Below are positions 5,313 through 5,348 of a DNA stretch of 5,348 bases, in pieces; the stretch's first letter is position 1, and each line of letters opens with the position of its first letter. Location of the stretch: the NCBI GenBank assembly GCA_031254675.1, contig JAIRTV010000636.1, forward strand, positions 1 through 5,348, read 5' to 3'. The notes beneath the pieces were generated by a model. That model worked only from the letters and a program-made list of their open reading frames with translations, made no database searches and was not told the origin of the DNA. The position numbers and the translations under genes were made by a program. The DNA is from Planctomycetaceae bacterium. GTDB lineage: Bacteria > Planctomycetota > Planctomycetia > Pirellulales > Thermoguttaceae.

Positions 5313-5348
5313 TTGAAAACTGAAGAAAATACACTCCTTTCCGCTAAT
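5313..5348 (+). CDS. Partial unknown protein, first 12 codons, TTG start
   Basis: TTG at 5313 follows GAAGG (5301-5305) at a 7-nt gap and opens a frame that reads MKTEENTLLSAN to the window edge. The good binding site and the promoter at 5193-5220 support it. Only 12 codons are visible, too few for any functional call. An ATG beyond the edge could be the true start, in which case this stretch is leader. Confidence 0.4.
   Translation, partial: MKTEENTLLSAN

Overview
The window looks like an ordinary chromosomal stretch from an AT-rich planctomycete-like bacterium. The main clue is the gene at 549-1850, whose product carries regularly spaced 'YTV' repeats. This family is known mainly from Rhodopirellula and related Planctomycetes. 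Other clues are a secreted TPR-type protein with an acidic, Asp/Asn/Glu-rich tail containing DDPF motifs, and long AT-rich intergenic gaps. The assignment to this phylum is an inference from gene content. The low GC would fit a host- or gut-associated lineage better than the GC-rich free-living ones, but that is speculation.

Layout from left to right. (1) A probable minus-strand gene starts at a TTG at 150 behind a good AAGGAG and runs off the left edge. (2) A gap of roughly 400 bp holds divergent promoter candidates. (3) A secreted YTV-repeat protein lies on plus (549-1850). (4) A 343-bp AT-rich gap holds an A/T-only hairpin that may be a terminator, then a promoter candidate overlapped by a perfect 11-bp inverted repeat. 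(5) A two-gene plus-strand unit follows: a secreted TPR/acidic-tail protein (2194-3060), overlapping in another frame with a lipoprotein of the ZnuA/TroA metal-binding family (3014-3970). (6) Converging on it is a minus-strand PSP1-domain gene (4010-4921), homologous to RicT (YaaT). (7) The gap to its right holds a promoter candidate for ricT, and a strong TTGATT-16-TATAAT promoter for a rightward gene that probably starts at a TTG at 5313 and runs off the right edge.

How the genes relate. The overlapping pair at 2194-3970 is almost certainly co-transcribed and probably translationally coupled, but no metal-transport permease or ATPase is beside it. The metal-binding protein keeps three canonical ligand histidines but lacks the usual acidic fourth ligand. 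RicT is a cytosolic RNA-processing factor with all six cysteines expected for iron-sulfur cluster binding, and has no obvious functional link to its neighbours. The YTV protein appears to be a stand-alone secreted protein. I see no rRNA, tRNA, CRISPR array, insertion sequence or phage gene, and no convincing sign of a new multi-gene system. The most notable points are the exact 16-residue double repeat array in the YTV protein, the altered metal site, the inverted repeat before the TPR gene, and two edge genes with TTG starts.
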